Counted from the stretch's first letter, positions 8,973 to 18,097 are shown. The stretch is DNA of 64,000 nt from Myxococcales bacterium (GCA_016712525.1 JADJQX010000006.1:310001-374000), one strand, 5' to 3'. Notes: generated by a model not told the origin, from the letters alone. Translations and numbers: made by a program.

Positions 8973-9548
8973 ATGCCGAGCTTCGCTGCGCGCCGCGCCA
9001 TCGCCGCCGTCGCACTCTCCGCCCTCGTCGCTCTCTCGTCGGCCTGCCGCTCCGAGCCCCCGGCCGAGCCCGTCCACGCCGATCCGGCACCCCCGGTCGC
9101 GGTCGCGTCGGCCGCCCCGAAGGCCCCCGCCGAGCCCACCTCGCAGAAGCTCTCGCTCGGCGCGCCGATCGCTCCGGGTCTCGGAAAAAACGCGTCGCTC
9201 ACCGACGTGGCCAAGGCGCCCGAGTCGTTCGCGGGCACCAAGATCGTGACCGAGGGCAAGGTCACCGCCGTGTGCCAGCACAAAGGGTGCTGGATGGAGC
9301 TCAAGGACGACAAGGGCGAAGCCCACGTGAAGATGGCGGGGCACGCGTTCTTCGTGCCTCGCACGGCGTCGGGCAAACGCGCGCGTGTGCTCGGTCGCCT
9401 CGCCGGTGTGCCCGAAGGGGCGTCGTGCGGAGAGGGCCACGAGGGCCACGGCGGCGGCGGGGGCTGCAAGGCCGAGGCCGAGAAGCAGCTCGGGCGCCCC
9501 CTCGCGAAGCTCGAGCTCGTCGCCGACGGCGTCGAGATCCTCGATTGA
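8973..9548 (+). CDS. DUF4920-type lipoprotein
   Basis: 191 residues. Signal peptide with lipobox LSSAC, then an Ala/Pro-rich spacer to about residue 55. The domain carries VCQHKGCWMELKD and VKMAGHAFFVP, the signature of the DUF4920 family, an OB-like exported domain with a conserved C-x3-GCWM motif that may bind a metal or redox partner (inference). A His/Gly insert, GEGHEGHGGGGGC, near residues 153-168 adds possible metal ligands. The stop overlaps the next start (TGATG), so it is probably coupled to the lipoprotein that follows. Confidence 0.85.
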   Translation: MPSFAARRAIAAVALSALVALSSACRSEPPAEPVHADPAPPVAVASAAPKAPAEPTSQKLSLGAPIAPGLGKNASLTDVAKAPESFAGTKIVTEGKVTAVCQHKGCWMELKDDKGEAHVKMAGHAFFVPRTASGKRARVLGRLAGVPEGASCGEGHEGHGGGGGCKAEAEKQLGRPLAKLELVADGVEILD

Positions 9549-10177
9549 TGCAGTTTGCACCTTCTTCCTTCCAAGCGAGCCCCTCGATGACCCTCTCTCG
9601 TCCCGTTCGATTCGGCCTCCTCGTCCTCGTGTGCTCGGCGTTGGCCATTCCGGCTTGCAGCTCGAGCGAGACCGCTCCGCCCGAGGGCGACGCGGGCACC
9701 TCCACGCCGACCGACGCGCGCGCCGCGACCGACACCGGCACGGCTCCCCCCGCTTCGTCCGAGCCGCCGAAGGACGCGGCGGTCCCGCCCCCGGGGCCGA
9801 CCGAGTTTCCCGCGTTCGAGGGCGCGTTCGTGTTCTTCGCGAACGGCGGCCCGTTCTTCGGCGTCAAAGAGGTCGCCAAGGACGTGGACACCGACTCGTC
9901 GAAGGTCGCCGGGAACGTGTACTCCGGCTTCTTCAACGACAGCGGCGCCCGTTTCGTGATCACGCTCCCCGCCCGGACGCCGGGCACGCTCGACCTCTCG
10001 GCGACGGCCAAGGTCGAGGTGTCGCTCGCGCGCGGCGCGGATCGCACGACGGGTGAGCTCGCGAACGGCAAGGTCGAGGTCGTCGAAGCGACCGACAAGA
10101 AGCTCAAGGTGCGTTTCTATGGCGATACCTCCGGCGTGAAGGTGCACGGTGCCGTGGACGCGATGCTCGTCCCGTAG
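9548..10177 (+). CDS. lipoprotein of unknown function
   Basis: About 209 residues if read from the coupled ATG at 9548 (TGATG overlap). An internal ATG at 9587 would give 196 residues and place the signal peptide nearer the N-terminus; both give lipobox IPAC. After the Cys comes a low-complexity Thr/Ala/Pro linker of about 50 residues, then a 120-residue beta-rich domain beginning FPAFEGAFVFFANGGP and ending near the stop. I recognise no family. Its position after a DUF4920 lipoprotein suggests a shared envelope role. Confidence 0.75.
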   Translation: MQFAPSSFQASPSMTLSRPVRFGLLVLVCSALAIPACSSSETAPPEGDAGTSTPTDARAATDTGTAPPASSEPPKDAAVPPPGPTEFPAFEGAFVFFANGGPFFGVKEVAKDVDTDSSKVAGNVYSGFFNDSGARFVITLPARTPGTLDLSATAKVEVSLARGADRTTGELANGKVEVVEATDKKLKVRFYGDTSGVKVHGAVDAMLVP

Positions 10178-10214
10178 CGGCGATCCGCGGCCTCGGCTCG
10201 CGCGTTCCTCGGCG

Positions 10215-12353
10215 ATGGGGCGCGTTGCGAGCGTGGTCGTGGGTGCCTTCGGGCTCGCGAGCCTGCTCGCGGGCTCGGCGTCGGGGTGCGCCGTGAGCGA
10301 GGTCCGGCCCGAGGAGCGCTCGTGCGCGGTCACGGTGTGGCACAAGCCCGCGAGCCGCGCGGCGCGTGTCGAAATCATCGGTGATTTCAACGGCTTCCAA
10401 CGTCCCGGGGTCGAGCTCGATCGTGCGTCGGACGAGTGGCGCGCGCTCACGTTGGAGCTGCCTCCGGGCGAGCAGCGGTACCTCATCGTCGAAGATGGTG
10501 TGGCCCTCACGGACCGCAACGTGGCGACCACCGCGTTCGAGGGGGGCCGCGAGGTCACGCTCGTCGAGGTGCCGAGCTGCGGTGTGCCTGCGTTCCGCGT
10601 CGACGGAGTGAAGGTCGACAGCCGAGGCTCGGGGGCCATCGAGGCGACGTTCCTCGCGGCGAAGGGCGGCGCCGAGCTCGACCCGGCGACGGCCGAGGCG
10701 GTGACCCGGGACGGGCGCGTCGTGCGCGGTGAAGTGGCGAACGCGACGTCCGGGCGCATCCGGTTTCCACTCGAAGGGCTTCCTCGTGGCAAGACGGTGC
10801 TCACGCTGCGCGCGCGGTCCCGCGACGGCGCCGAGGCCGAGCCCGCGCTCGCCACGGCGTGGGTCGAGGGGCGCCCGTTCGACGCACGCGACACGGTGCT
10901 CTACCAGGTGGTGGTCGACAGGTTCCGGGGGGACGCGGGCCCGCTCGCACCCCCGGCGACGCCCTCGGATCGCGCCGGGGGCACCCTCCGTGGCGTGACG
11001 CGCGCGATCGAGGACGGGACCATCGCCGGGCTCGGCGCGAACGCGATCTGGATATCTCCCGTCTACACGAACCCCGAGGGGAAATTCTCGGGCAACGATG
11101 GCCGCTCGTACTCGAGCTACCATCAGTATTGGCCCACCGATCCCCGGGGCGTCGACGCGCGCATCGGGGGCGAAGCGGCCCTCGACGAGCTCGTGCGTAC
11201 GGCCCACGCGCGCGGCATACGCGTCTTGTTCGACGTCGTGCCGAACCACGTGCACGAGACGCACCCGTACGCGAAGGTGCCCGGCTTCACGCAAGGGTCG
11301 GCCTCGTGTGTGTGCGGCCAGCGTGACTGCGACTGGGCCACCAAGATCGACACGTGCTGGTTCGCGCCCTACCTGCCCGACCTCGACTGGGCGAACCCCG
11401 AGCTCGCGCGCACGGCCACACGCGACACCGTGTACTGGCTCGACAGGTTCGACGCGGACGGCTTCCGCATCGACGCCGTGCCCATGACCCCGCGCGCGGC
11501 TACACGAAGGATCGCCGCGGCTACACGTCGCAAGTACGCCCACCCCGGGAACCCGATGCTCGTCATCGGCGAGAACTTCACGGGGCCAGGGGCCTACAAC
11601 TTGCTGCGGCGCGACCTCGGCCCCTTCGGGCTCGACGGCACGTTCCACTTTCCGCTCATGTGGACGCTCCGCGAGAGCATCGCCGAAGAGCGCACGGGGC
11701 TCTCGGCCATCGACGCCTCGATGATCGAGAGCGAGAAGGCGTGGGGAGGCTCGGGCGCCGTCATGGGGGTCATGATCGGGAACCACGACGTCTCGCGGTT
11801 CTCTTCGGTGTCGGCGGGCACGGCGGGTGGCGACACGTGGGAGCCTGCGAAGGATGCCTATACGAAGCCCGTCTTCGACAAACAGCGGCTCGGTCTCGCG
11901 GCGGTGATGACGCTCCCGGGGATGCCGGTCGTCTACTACGGCGACGAGGTCGCGCTGCCGGGGAAGAGCGATCCGGACTGCCGGCGCGTGATGCCGCGAG
12001 AGGAGACGCTCTCGGCCGAACAGCGGGAGCTGCGCTCGTTCGTCGCGAAGCTCGGAAAGGTCCGCGGGTGCTCGCGCGCCCTGCGCCGCGGGACGTACAC
12101 GTCGAAGTACGCCGACGCCGAGCGCCTCGTCTTCACGCGGGAGCTCGAGGGCGGAAAGCGCGCCGTCGTGATCCTCGCGCGCAAGCCCTTGGGTCCCCTC
12201 GATCTCACGCTCGTGAACGTGCCCGCGGGGACCTACCGCGACCTCGTCGACGCCGGCAGCGTGACCTTCGGGCCCGAGGTGAAGACGATGGACCTCGCGC
12301 CGTACTCGGTGCGCATCCTCACGAACGACGACGACGACTGCCCACCCCCGTGA
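10215..12353 (+). CDS. alpha-amylase-family (GH13) lipoprotein or exported glycosidase
   Basis: 712 residues from the ATG at 10215, chosen because it starts a clean signal peptide ending SASGC. Residues about 40-230 are beta domains; the first resembles a CBM48/E-set starch module (IIGDFNGFQRPG). The (beta/alpha)8 barrel follows, with the GH13 residues intact: nucleophile Asp420 in DGFRIDAV, acid/base Glu453 in VIGENF and Asp525 in GNHDVS. VVPNHVHE is region I. An insertion, CVCGQRDCDW...CWFAPYLPD, is Cys-rich and is shared with the paralogue at 18098. It should cleave or rearrange alpha-glucans at the cell surface; exact specificity is not readable. It is convergent with the pilT gene. Confidence 0.9.
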   Translation: MGRVASVVVGAFGLASLLAGSASGCAVSEVRPEERSCAVTVWHKPASRAARVEIIGDFNGFQRPGVELDRASDEWRALTLELPPGEQRYLIVEDGVALTDRNVATTAFEGGREVTLVEVPSCGVPAFRVDGVKVDSRGSGAIEATFLAAKGGAELDPATAEAVTRDGRVVRGEVANATSGRIRFPLEGLPRGKTVLTLRARSRDGAEAEPALATAWVEGRPFDARDTVLYQVVVDRFRGDAGPLAPPATPSDRAGGTLRGVTRAIEDGTIAGLGANAIWISPVYTNPEGKFSGNDGRSYSSYHQYWPTDPRGVDARIGGEAALDELVRTAHARGIRVLFDVVPNHVHETHPYAKVPGFTQGSASCVCGQRDCDWATKIDTCWFAPYLPDLDWANPELARTATRDTVYWLDRFDADGFRIDAVPMTPRAATRRIAAATRRKYAHPGNPMLVIGENFTGPGAYNLLRRDLGPFGLDGTFHFPLMWTLRESIAEERTGLSAIDASMIESEKAWGGSGAVMGVMIGNHDVSRFSSVSAGTAGGDTWEPAKDAYTKPVFDKQRLGLAAVMTLPGMPVVYYGDEVALPGKSDPDCRRVMPREETLSAEQRELRSFVAKLGKVRGCSRALRRGTYTSKYADAERLVFTRELEGGKRAVVILARKPLGPLDLTLVNVPAGTYRDLVDAGSVTFGPEVKTMDLAPYSVRILTNDDDDCPPP

Positions 12354-12386
12354 GCCCGCGCATCCCAGTCGAGATGCTTCTGTAAC

Positions 12387-13451
12387 CTATCGATACTTAT
12401 CGAGAATTTTGGCGAACGAGTCTTTGTCGTTCGCCTTCTCGAGGGCGACCTCGGGGGTGATGATCTTCTTCGCGAGCAGGCGCTCGAGGCACATCTCGAT
12501 GGTCTGCATGCCTTGCGATTGGCCCGACTGCATGACGCTCGGGAGCTGCGTGGTCTTGGCCTCGCGGATCATGGAGGCGACGGCCGGCGAGCCTACGAGG
12601 ATCTCGTGCGCGGCGACGCGGCCCTTTCCGTCGGCCGTGCGGAGGAGCTGCTGGCCCACGATGCCGGCCATGCTCTCGGCGAGCATGCCACGGATCTGAG
12701 GCTGCTCTTCGGACGGGAACGCGTTGACGATGCGCTCGATCGTGGCGGGCGCGCTGTTCGTGTGCACCGTCGCGAAGATGAGGATGCCGAAGCTCGCGAG
12801 CTGGAGGGCGAGCTTCATCGTCTCGTTCGTGCGGAGCTCGCCCACGAGCACCACGTCGGGGTTCTCTCGGCCTGCGCTGCGCATGGCGGCCGTGAAGCTC
12901 GACGCGTGGATGCCGACCTCGCGGTGCGTGACGTGCGCCTTCTGAGGATCGTGCACGAACTCGACCGGGTCCTCGATGGTGAGGATGTGGCAGGCCCGCG
13001 TGCGGTTGATGTGGTCGATCATCGCGGCGAGCGTGGTCGACTTGCCCGAGCCCGTGGGGCCGGTGACGAGCACGAGGCCGCTCTGGCGCTCGGCGAGCTT
13101 GCGGAGCACCTCGGGCGCGCCGAGGTCGTCGAGCGTCTGGATGCGCTGCGGGATGATGCGGAAGACGGCCGCGAGGCCCGAGCGCTTCGTGAAGTAGTTG
13201 GCGCGAAATCGAGCCTTTTTCTCGTACTGGTAGGCGAAGTCGAGGTCGAGCTCCTCGCGGATGCGCTTCTCCTGCATGGGCGTCGTGATGCCGAAGAGGA
13301 GCGCCTCCATCTCGGCGCGGGTCACCTCGTCGGAGCGGGCGGGCACGAGCTCGCCTCGCACCCGGAGCATGGGCGGGTACCCGATGCCGAGGTGGAGATC
13401 GCTCGCGCCCTTGGCGAGCAGCTCGTCGAAGAGCAAATCGATCGACGGCAT
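12387..13451 (-). CDS. pilT: PilT-type retraction ATPase
   Basis: 354 residues; start ATG at 13451. Residues 5-30 carry the PilT N-domain pattern (GASDLHLGIGYPPMLRVRG). Walker A is GPTGSGKS (131-138), the Asp box is TIEDPVEF, and Walker B is PDVVLVGELR followed by ATVHTNSAPATIERI. This hexameric ATPase family powers type IV pilus retraction (twitching and social motility). The Walker B flank differs from classic PilT: GRENPDVVLVGELRTNETMK instead of LREDPD...EMRD. It may therefore be a paralogue (PilU/PilT2-like) rather than the main retraction motor. It lies four bases downstream of a second PilT-type gene, so they form an operon. Confidence 0.88.
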   Translation of the reverse strand: MPSIDLLFDELLAKGASDLHLGIGYPPMLRVRGELVPARSDEVTRAEMEALLFGITTPMQEKRIREELDLDFAYQYEKKARFRANYFTKRSGLAAVFRIIPQRIQTLDDLGAPEVLRKLAERQSGLVLVTGPTGSGKSTTLAAMIDHINRTRACHILTIEDPVEFVHDPQKAHVTHREVGIHASSFTAAMRSAGRENPDVVLVGELRTNETMKLALQLASFGILIFATVHTNSAPATIERIVNAFPSEEQPQIRGMLAESMAGIVGQQLLRTADGKGRVAAHEILVGSPAVASMIREAKTTQLPSVMQSGQSQGMQTIEMCLERLLAKKIITPEVALEKANDKDSFAKILDKYR

Positions 13452-13455
13452 GGCC

Positions 13456-15537
13456 TTACCCCTTTCTCCCGAAGAGGCTCTCGAGCAGGCCCTCGGGCTT
13501 CTTCTCGGCGGGTTTGTCGCCGCGGTTCGCGACGAGCGCCTCGAGCTCGCCGGGCGCCTCGGCCACGGCCTTCGCGTCGTCCATGGTGACCTTCTTCTCG
13601 CGGACGAGCGCCGCGAGAGATTCGTCGAGCCGCACGATGCCGAGGCCCTTGCCACGCTGTTGGAGGCTCGGGATCTGGAACGTGCGGTTGTCCCGGATGA
13701 GGGCCGAGAGCGAGGTCGACCCGGGCAAGAGCTCGATGGCCGCGTGGAGCCTCTTTTTGTCGGGCGAGGGCACGAGCCTCTGGCCGACCACGAGGCGCAG
13801 CGCTCCTGCGAGGGTCATGCGGATCTGCGCTTGATCGCCCGGCGGGAACAGATCGATGAGGCGCTCGATGGCCTTGGCGGCGTTGGGCGTGTTCATGGTG
13901 CCGAGCACGAGGTGGCCGGTCTCGCCGGCCGAGACCGCCATGCGCACCGTCTCGACGTCGCGGAGCTCGCCCACGACGATGACGTCGGGATCTTCGCGGA
14001 GCGAGCCCTTGAGTGCCGTGAGGAACGACTTGGTGGTCACCCCGACCTCGCGCTGGCTCATCATGGCCTTCTTGCGCGGGTGCACGTGCTCGACCGGATC
14101 TTCGACCGTGATGATGTGGTGCGAGCGCTCGCTGTTCAGCCGGTCGACGATCGCGGCGAGCGTCGTCGTCTTGCCGTGGCCGGTGGGCCCGGTCACCACG
14201 ATGAGCCCTTGGTGGTGGTGCGTGGCTTGGGCGACGCCCTCGGGGAGGCCGAGCGCGGCGAGGGTCGGCACCTCGCGCGGGATCACGCGGAGGGCTATTT
14301 TGAAGCCTGTTCGTTGGCTCGCGACGTTGACCCGGAAGCGCGCGCCTTCGGGGCCTTCGAGCGCGAAGTCGGCGGAGCCGTCGGTCTCGAGGGTGCCGCG
14401 GAGCCGCGCGGGCACGATGGAGATCATCATCTTCTCCACGAGGGTCTCGGGGAGCGCCTCGCCACGTGGGCAAAGCTCGAAGGCCACGCGGAAGAGCGGC
14501 GGTCGCCCGGCGACGAGGTGCAGGTCGGACGCGTTGGCCTCGACCGCGGCGCGGAGGAGCGTGTCGAGCTCGGGCGGGCGAGGGATGCCCGACATGCTCG
14601 TGAGGGTGGCCTCGCCGGGAACCGACGTGTAGGGCCTCGTCGGCGCCTCTTTGGCCGCCTCGCGGAGGAACGAAGGCTCCTTGGTCGGCTCTTTGCCGAT
14701 GAAGGAGGGCTCCTTGGTCGGCTCCTTGCCGATGAAGGAGGGTTCCTTGGTCGGCTCTTTGCCGATGAAGGAGGGTTCCTTGGTCGGCTCTTTGCCGATG
14801 AAGGAGGGTTCCTTGGTCGGCTCTTTGCCGATGAAGGAGGGTTCCTTGGTCGGCTCTTTGCCGATGAAGGAGGGCTCTTTCCGAGGCTCTTCGCGTGAGC
14901 TCGGTGTGGCGGCCGAGCGGGGCATGGCCGGCTCGTGCGTCGCGCCGACCTTGGGGGCCGCCGGCGGAGGCAGGCGCACGTCGATGTTCGAGGCGTCGAC
15001 CTTGGGCGGAGGAGGCCCGTCGGACTCGAAGCGAGGGTCGCGTCGGGCGGGGCGAGCCTCTTCGCGGTGCTCGATCTTCGCTCCCGCGACGACCTTCCCG
15101 AACATGCGTGGCTCGGAGCCCGGCTCTTTCGGGACGGTCTTCGGCGGGGCCGCTTGAGGCGCGCGCTCGCGTGGCGGGCTCTCGGGCGGGCGTGCGTCAC
15201 GGACGCTCGAGGTCGGGGTGGCCTCGGGTTTCTTGTCCTTTCGCAGGAGCGAGAGGCGCACCTCGAGCTTTCCGGCCGACTTTTTGGCCGAGATCGAGAG
15301 CGTCCCTACGGGCTCGGCGCGCGCCGTCCACGACGCGGCGCGCGCGTCGAGGTCGCTCGTGTACTTCCCACCCCCGAGCGCGAACAACGCCGAGACGAGC
15401 CCATCCTCGGTGAGGCTCTCGTGCCCGAACGGTATCGCGTCGTCGCCCACCACCGCCATCGGACGCTCTCCGCTCGTCAGCACGAGCTCGGTCACGTTCG
15501 GTTGCGACAGATGGGCGAGGTACGCCGAGATCTTCAT
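13456..15537 (-). CDS. PilT-like ATPase with long repeat-containing N-terminal extension
   Basis: 693 residues. The ATG at 15537 is preceded by GGAGGAGAGG. The N-terminal ~110 residues form a small domain of their own (MKISAYLAHLSQPNVTELVL...). A charged, Pro-rich linker follows and contains a run of 11-residue repeats KEPTKEPSFIG (about residues 220-286). The C-terminal half is PilT-like: NASDLHLVAGRPPLFRV, Walker A GPTGHGKT, TVEDPVEH, REDPDVIVVGELRD and NTPNAAKAIERL. The His-box Thr of PilT (GTLHT) reads GTMNT here. It probably works with the adjacent PilT. The N-terminal domain may bind a partner and the repeat may be a flexible spacer (inference). Confidence 0.88.
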   Translation of the reverse strand: MKISAYLAHLSQPNVTELVLTSGERPMAVVGDDAIPFGHESLTEDGLVSALFALGGGKYTSDLDARAASWTARAEPVGTLSISAKKSAGKLEVRLSLLRKDKKPEATPTSSVRDARPPESPPRERAPQAAPPKTVPKEPGSEPRMFGKVVAGAKIEHREEARPARRDPRFESDGPPPPKVDASNIDVRLPPPAAPKVGATHEPAMPRSAATPSSREEPRKEPSFIGKEPTKEPSFIGKEPTKEPSFIGKEPTKEPSFIGKEPTKEPSFIGKEPTKEPSFIGKEPTKEPSFLREAAKEAPTRPYTSVPGEATLTSMSGIPRPPELDTLLRAAVEANASDLHLVAGRPPLFRVAFELCPRGEALPETLVEKMMISIVPARLRGTLETDGSADFALEGPEGARFRVNVASQRTGFKIALRVIPREVPTLAALGLPEGVAQATHHHQGLIVVTGPTGHGKTTTLAAIVDRLNSERSHHIITVEDPVEHVHPRKKAMMSQREVGVTTKSFLTALKGSLREDPDVIVVGELRDVETVRMAVSAGETGHLVLGTMNTPNAAKAIERLIDLFPPGDQAQIRMTLAGALRLVVGQRLVPSPDKKRLHAAIELLPGSTSLSALIRDNRTFQIPSLQQRGKGLGIVRLDESLAALVREKKVTMDDAKAVAEAPGELEALVANRGDKPAEKKPEGLLESLFGRKG
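14681..14878. repeat. six tandem copies of a 33-bp coding repeat
   Basis: Six head-to-tail 33-bp units, differing only at one or two third-position-type sites (TCT/TCC, GGCTCC/GGTTCC), encode 11-residue repeats in the PilT-like ATPase at 13456. The near identity at DNA level points to recent expansion by slippage or unequal crossover; copy number may vary between strains. Confidence 0.95.
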
Positions 15538-15643
15538 CGCGTCCCTCTCCTCCAACGATGAAGCGTACGAGGCTTTCCTCCGAATGGGGGAACGAACGTG
15601 CTTCCGAATTCGAGCGAATGCCCGAACTGTTCTAGTTCATGAC

Positions 15644-17785
15644 TTAGGGAGCTCGCCCGGCGCCGGTGGGGGCGCGGGGGCATTGCGCCGCGTATCCGCG
15701 CAGAAACTGGCCGAGGAACGCGAGCATCGAGGCGGCCTCGGGCGGAGGTCGGGTGAGGTCGTCTCGTGTGCGCAAGGTGTCGAACGTCGTCGCGGAGGCG
15801 CGGACCTCACCCGAGGGGGAGACGTCGAAGACGTGGGCGTGGGCGTCGACACCGAACGCGCGGCCGTCGGAAGACAAGGGAGAGGCGAAGTCGGGGCTCG
15901 TGGCCTGACCACCGAGCGTGTGGAAGCGCGCCTTCTGGGGGAGCTCGCGGAGACCCCGAGCCTCGGAGAGCAGCGCGAGCACGAGCGTCGGGAGATCGGT
16001 GTTCGAGATCGGCGTCGTTCGGGCGAGCTCTCCGAGCCTACGGAGGGCCTCGTCGACCGCGCCGGGGTCGTGGGCACGGGCTCGCAGGGCCTTCGGGACC
16101 CAGAAGACGATCGGGATCCGGGTGATCCCGTACGCGGTCTCGCTCCCCGTCCACGGCACCCATTGGTGCGTCGTGTGATCGGCCGCGAACACGACGATCG
16201 TGCGGGACGCGTCGCTCGAGCGCTCGAGCGTGTCGACGAAGCGCGCGAGGGCGCCATCGGCGTAGCGGAGGGTGCGGAGGCGCGCGCAGTTCTCGCCGTG
16301 GAGACCGAGCCGCGCGCACACCTCGTCGACGGCGCGGCGATCGGCCTCGCCGAGATCGGCCGGCTCCGTGTACGGCGTGTGATGCGAGAGGGTGAGCGTG
16401 AACGTGTAGTGTGCACGTGTGTCCCCGCGCGCGGCGGCGTACGCGGCCTCGTAGACGGGCGTGTCGCTCACACCTCCCCAGACGCCGCGCGGCGCGGTCT
16501 TGGGGAAATCGTCGCGCTCGTGGGCCTTCATGCCGTGGAAGGCGAGGAAGGTCCCCATGTCGTCGAACGCGAGCTCGTGGCCGTAGACGATGCGGGTGTC
16601 GAAGCCCGCGTCGTGGAGCACGTCGGGGAGGCAACGAAAAGGCACGTTCCCGAGGTCGCGTCCGAAGGCGAGGTTGTAGGGGAGGGCGCCGACACCGCAC
16701 GTGGCCGCCGCGAGGGCGTGGGCCGTACGCATGCCGCTCTGGTGCGCGAGGCGGAACGCGACGGCTTCCGGGGCGCCGCCGTACGCTCGGTTCATGAACG
16801 GCGCGATCTCGGGGGGCGCCATGGGCTCCAGGGCGGTGATGTCGTCTCCCCGGAAGCTCTCGAGCGAGACCTGGTGCACGATCGGGAGCTCGTCGCGCCC
16901 GGCGAAGAGCGCGCGTGAGAGGGCGCGAGCTTCGCGTACGAGGGGCACGGTGTCGTCGTCGAGCGAGCGGGCGAGCGGGTGGTGCTCGCAGTCGGCGTGG
17001 GCCTCGGCGGCGAGCAAGGCCTCGGGCGCCGTGCGTGGGAAGCCGAAGTGCGCCGCGCCCTTCGCGACGTCGCCTCCGGGGGGGCTCGCGGCGGCGACGA
17101 GCCTGCGAATGTCTCCCGGGGCGGGCGAGACCCGTGACGCCACCGAGAGCCCACCGAAGAAGGCCGCGGCAGGCGAGGTGAGCGCACCTCCGTTGTGGAG
17201 CGACACGCAGAACGCGGTGGCCTCGTGCGAGACGAAGCCGAGCGCTCCCGTGGTGAGGCCGAGCGCTCCGAGCGCGCCCGCCATGAAGCGACCTCGTCCC
17301 CGCGCCAGGACCGCTGTCGCGGGGGTGCGCGCCTGATGCAGCACGAGGGCGGCGAGCGCGAGCGCGGCGAGGTTCGGCACGAAGAAGCGGCCGAGCACGA
17401 TCTCGGGCAGCTCGGCGAAGAAGAGCTCCGGCGCCGCGAGGCCGTCGCGTACGTCGAGCGGGCCCGGGAAGACCCCGCGTTGGGTGCGAAAGAGGGCGGC
17501 CGAGTCGTGCGCGAGCGAGAGCGTGACGAGCCCCGCGCCGAGGAGCGCCGCCGCGGCTCGCGAGCGCCACGTGGGCCCCAAAGGCCTCGATGCGGGGCCC
17601 GCGAACGCGAAGAAGAGGAGCCCGACCGCGACGATCGGCCCCACCACCGCCAGGTCCGAGACGAGGCCTCCTGCGAAGAAGAGCGCGAAGGTGCGTGGGG
17701 ACCTCCCTTGGGTCGAGGCGATCACCCAGCGCGCAGGCATGACCGCGATCGCCGCGAGCAGAAACCCCCGCGCGACGAGGCCCAT
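15644..17785 (-). CDS. membrane alkaline-phosphatase-fold enzyme (LTA synthase-like)
   Basis: About 713 residues. Five or more membrane segments occupy the first 240 residues. The extracytoplasmic domain has sulfatase-superfamily marks: HQVSLESFRGDD (metal-binding Glu), SGMRTAHALAAATCG where Thr is the likely nucleophile, VYGHELAFDDM, TLSHHTPY, RYADGALARF and FAADHTTHQW. These correspond to the LTA synthase/OpgB arrangement. I prefer the ATG at 17785, just before the first helix; a GTG at 17902 would add a Pro/Arg-rich leader and overlap a possible small upstream gene. The substrate is unknown; a phosphoglycerol or phosphoethanolamine transfer role is an inference from fold. Confidence 0.8.
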   Translation of the reverse strand: MGLVARGFLLAAIAVMPARWVIASTQGRSPRTFALFFAGGLVSDLAVVGPIVAVGLLFFAFAGPASRPLGPTWRSRAAAALLGAGLVTLSLAHDSAALFRTQRGVFPGPLDVRDGLAAPELFFAELPEIVLGRFFVPNLAALALAALVLHQARTPATAVLARGRGRFMAGALGALGLTTGALGFVSHEATAFCVSLHNGGALTSPAAAFFGGLSVASRVSPAPGDIRRLVAAASPPGGDVAKGAAHFGFPRTAPEALLAAEAHADCEHHPLARSLDDDTVPLVREARALSRALFAGRDELPIVHQVSLESFRGDDITALEPMAPPEIAPFMNRAYGGAPEAVAFRLAHQSGMRTAHALAAATCGVGALPYNLAFGRDLGNVPFRCLPDVLHDAGFDTRIVYGHELAFDDMGTFLAFHGMKAHERDDFPKTAPRGVWGGVSDTPVYEAAYAAARGDTRAHYTFTLTLSHHTPYTEPADLGEADRRAVDEVCARLGLHGENCARLRTLRYADGALARFVDTLERSSDASRTIVVFAADHTTHQWVPWTGSETAYGITRIPIVFWVPKALRARAHDPGAVDEALRRLGELARTTPISNTDLPTLVLALLSEARGLRELPQKARFHTLGGQATSPDFASPLSSDGRAFGVDAHAHVFDVSPSGEVRASATTFDTLRTRDDLTRPPPEAASMLAFLGQFLRGYAAQCPRAPTGAGRAP

Positions 17786-17853
17786 CGTGGGCGCGCGAGG
17801 ACGGGCCACCGCAGAGGAGGGCGGCTCGCTCGTCGTGGGGTGCGGTCGAGGTG

Positions 17854-18063
17854 TCACGCGGCGTGGGTGAATACGCGCGACCGCGGGGCCTCCGCAAGCC
17901 ACGCTTCCTGCGCGTTTTCGCGCTCGAGCTCGGCAACGTAACGCGACGCGTTGTGGAGCCGCGCCCGATTTCGGTCCAAAGGTTCCTCGTGGATCGCTTC
18001 GACCTGGGCTAGAACCTGCTGCGTCACTCTATCCTGAGTTGACAAGCTCGCGCCCGCGTTCAT
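17854..18063 (-). CDS. possible small protein (69 residues)
   Basis: An ATG at 18063 opens a 69-codon frame ending at 17854. The predicted product is soluble, helical and charged (TQQVLAQVEAIHEE, RYVAELERENAQEAW), unlike the Arg/Ser-rich products of spurious frames. Its third-position GC is lower than that of neighbours, especially in the first 30 codons. It would precede the LTA synthase-like gene in the same direction with a 68-bp gap. The start lies only 35 bases from the divergent amylase start at 18098, leaving little room for two promoters. No family is recognised, and it may not be a gene. Confidence 0.4.
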   Translation of the reverse strand: MNAGASLSTQDRVTQQVLAQVEAIHEEPLDRNRARLHNASRYVAELERENAQEAWLAEAPRSRVFTHAA

Positions 18064-18097
18064 GCTCAAGCCCGCCCCGAACCCCACGAGCCCTCTC

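Noticed and set aside
14681..14878. CRISPR array
   Set aside because: The 33-bp units abut directly with no spacers and stay in frame inside a gene.
14651..15157. A plus-strand frame with perfect GSLVGSLPMKE repeats
   Set aside because: It is the complement of the 33-bp repeat in the PilT-like ATPase; the minus-strand frame has the ATPase motifs and ribosome-binding site.
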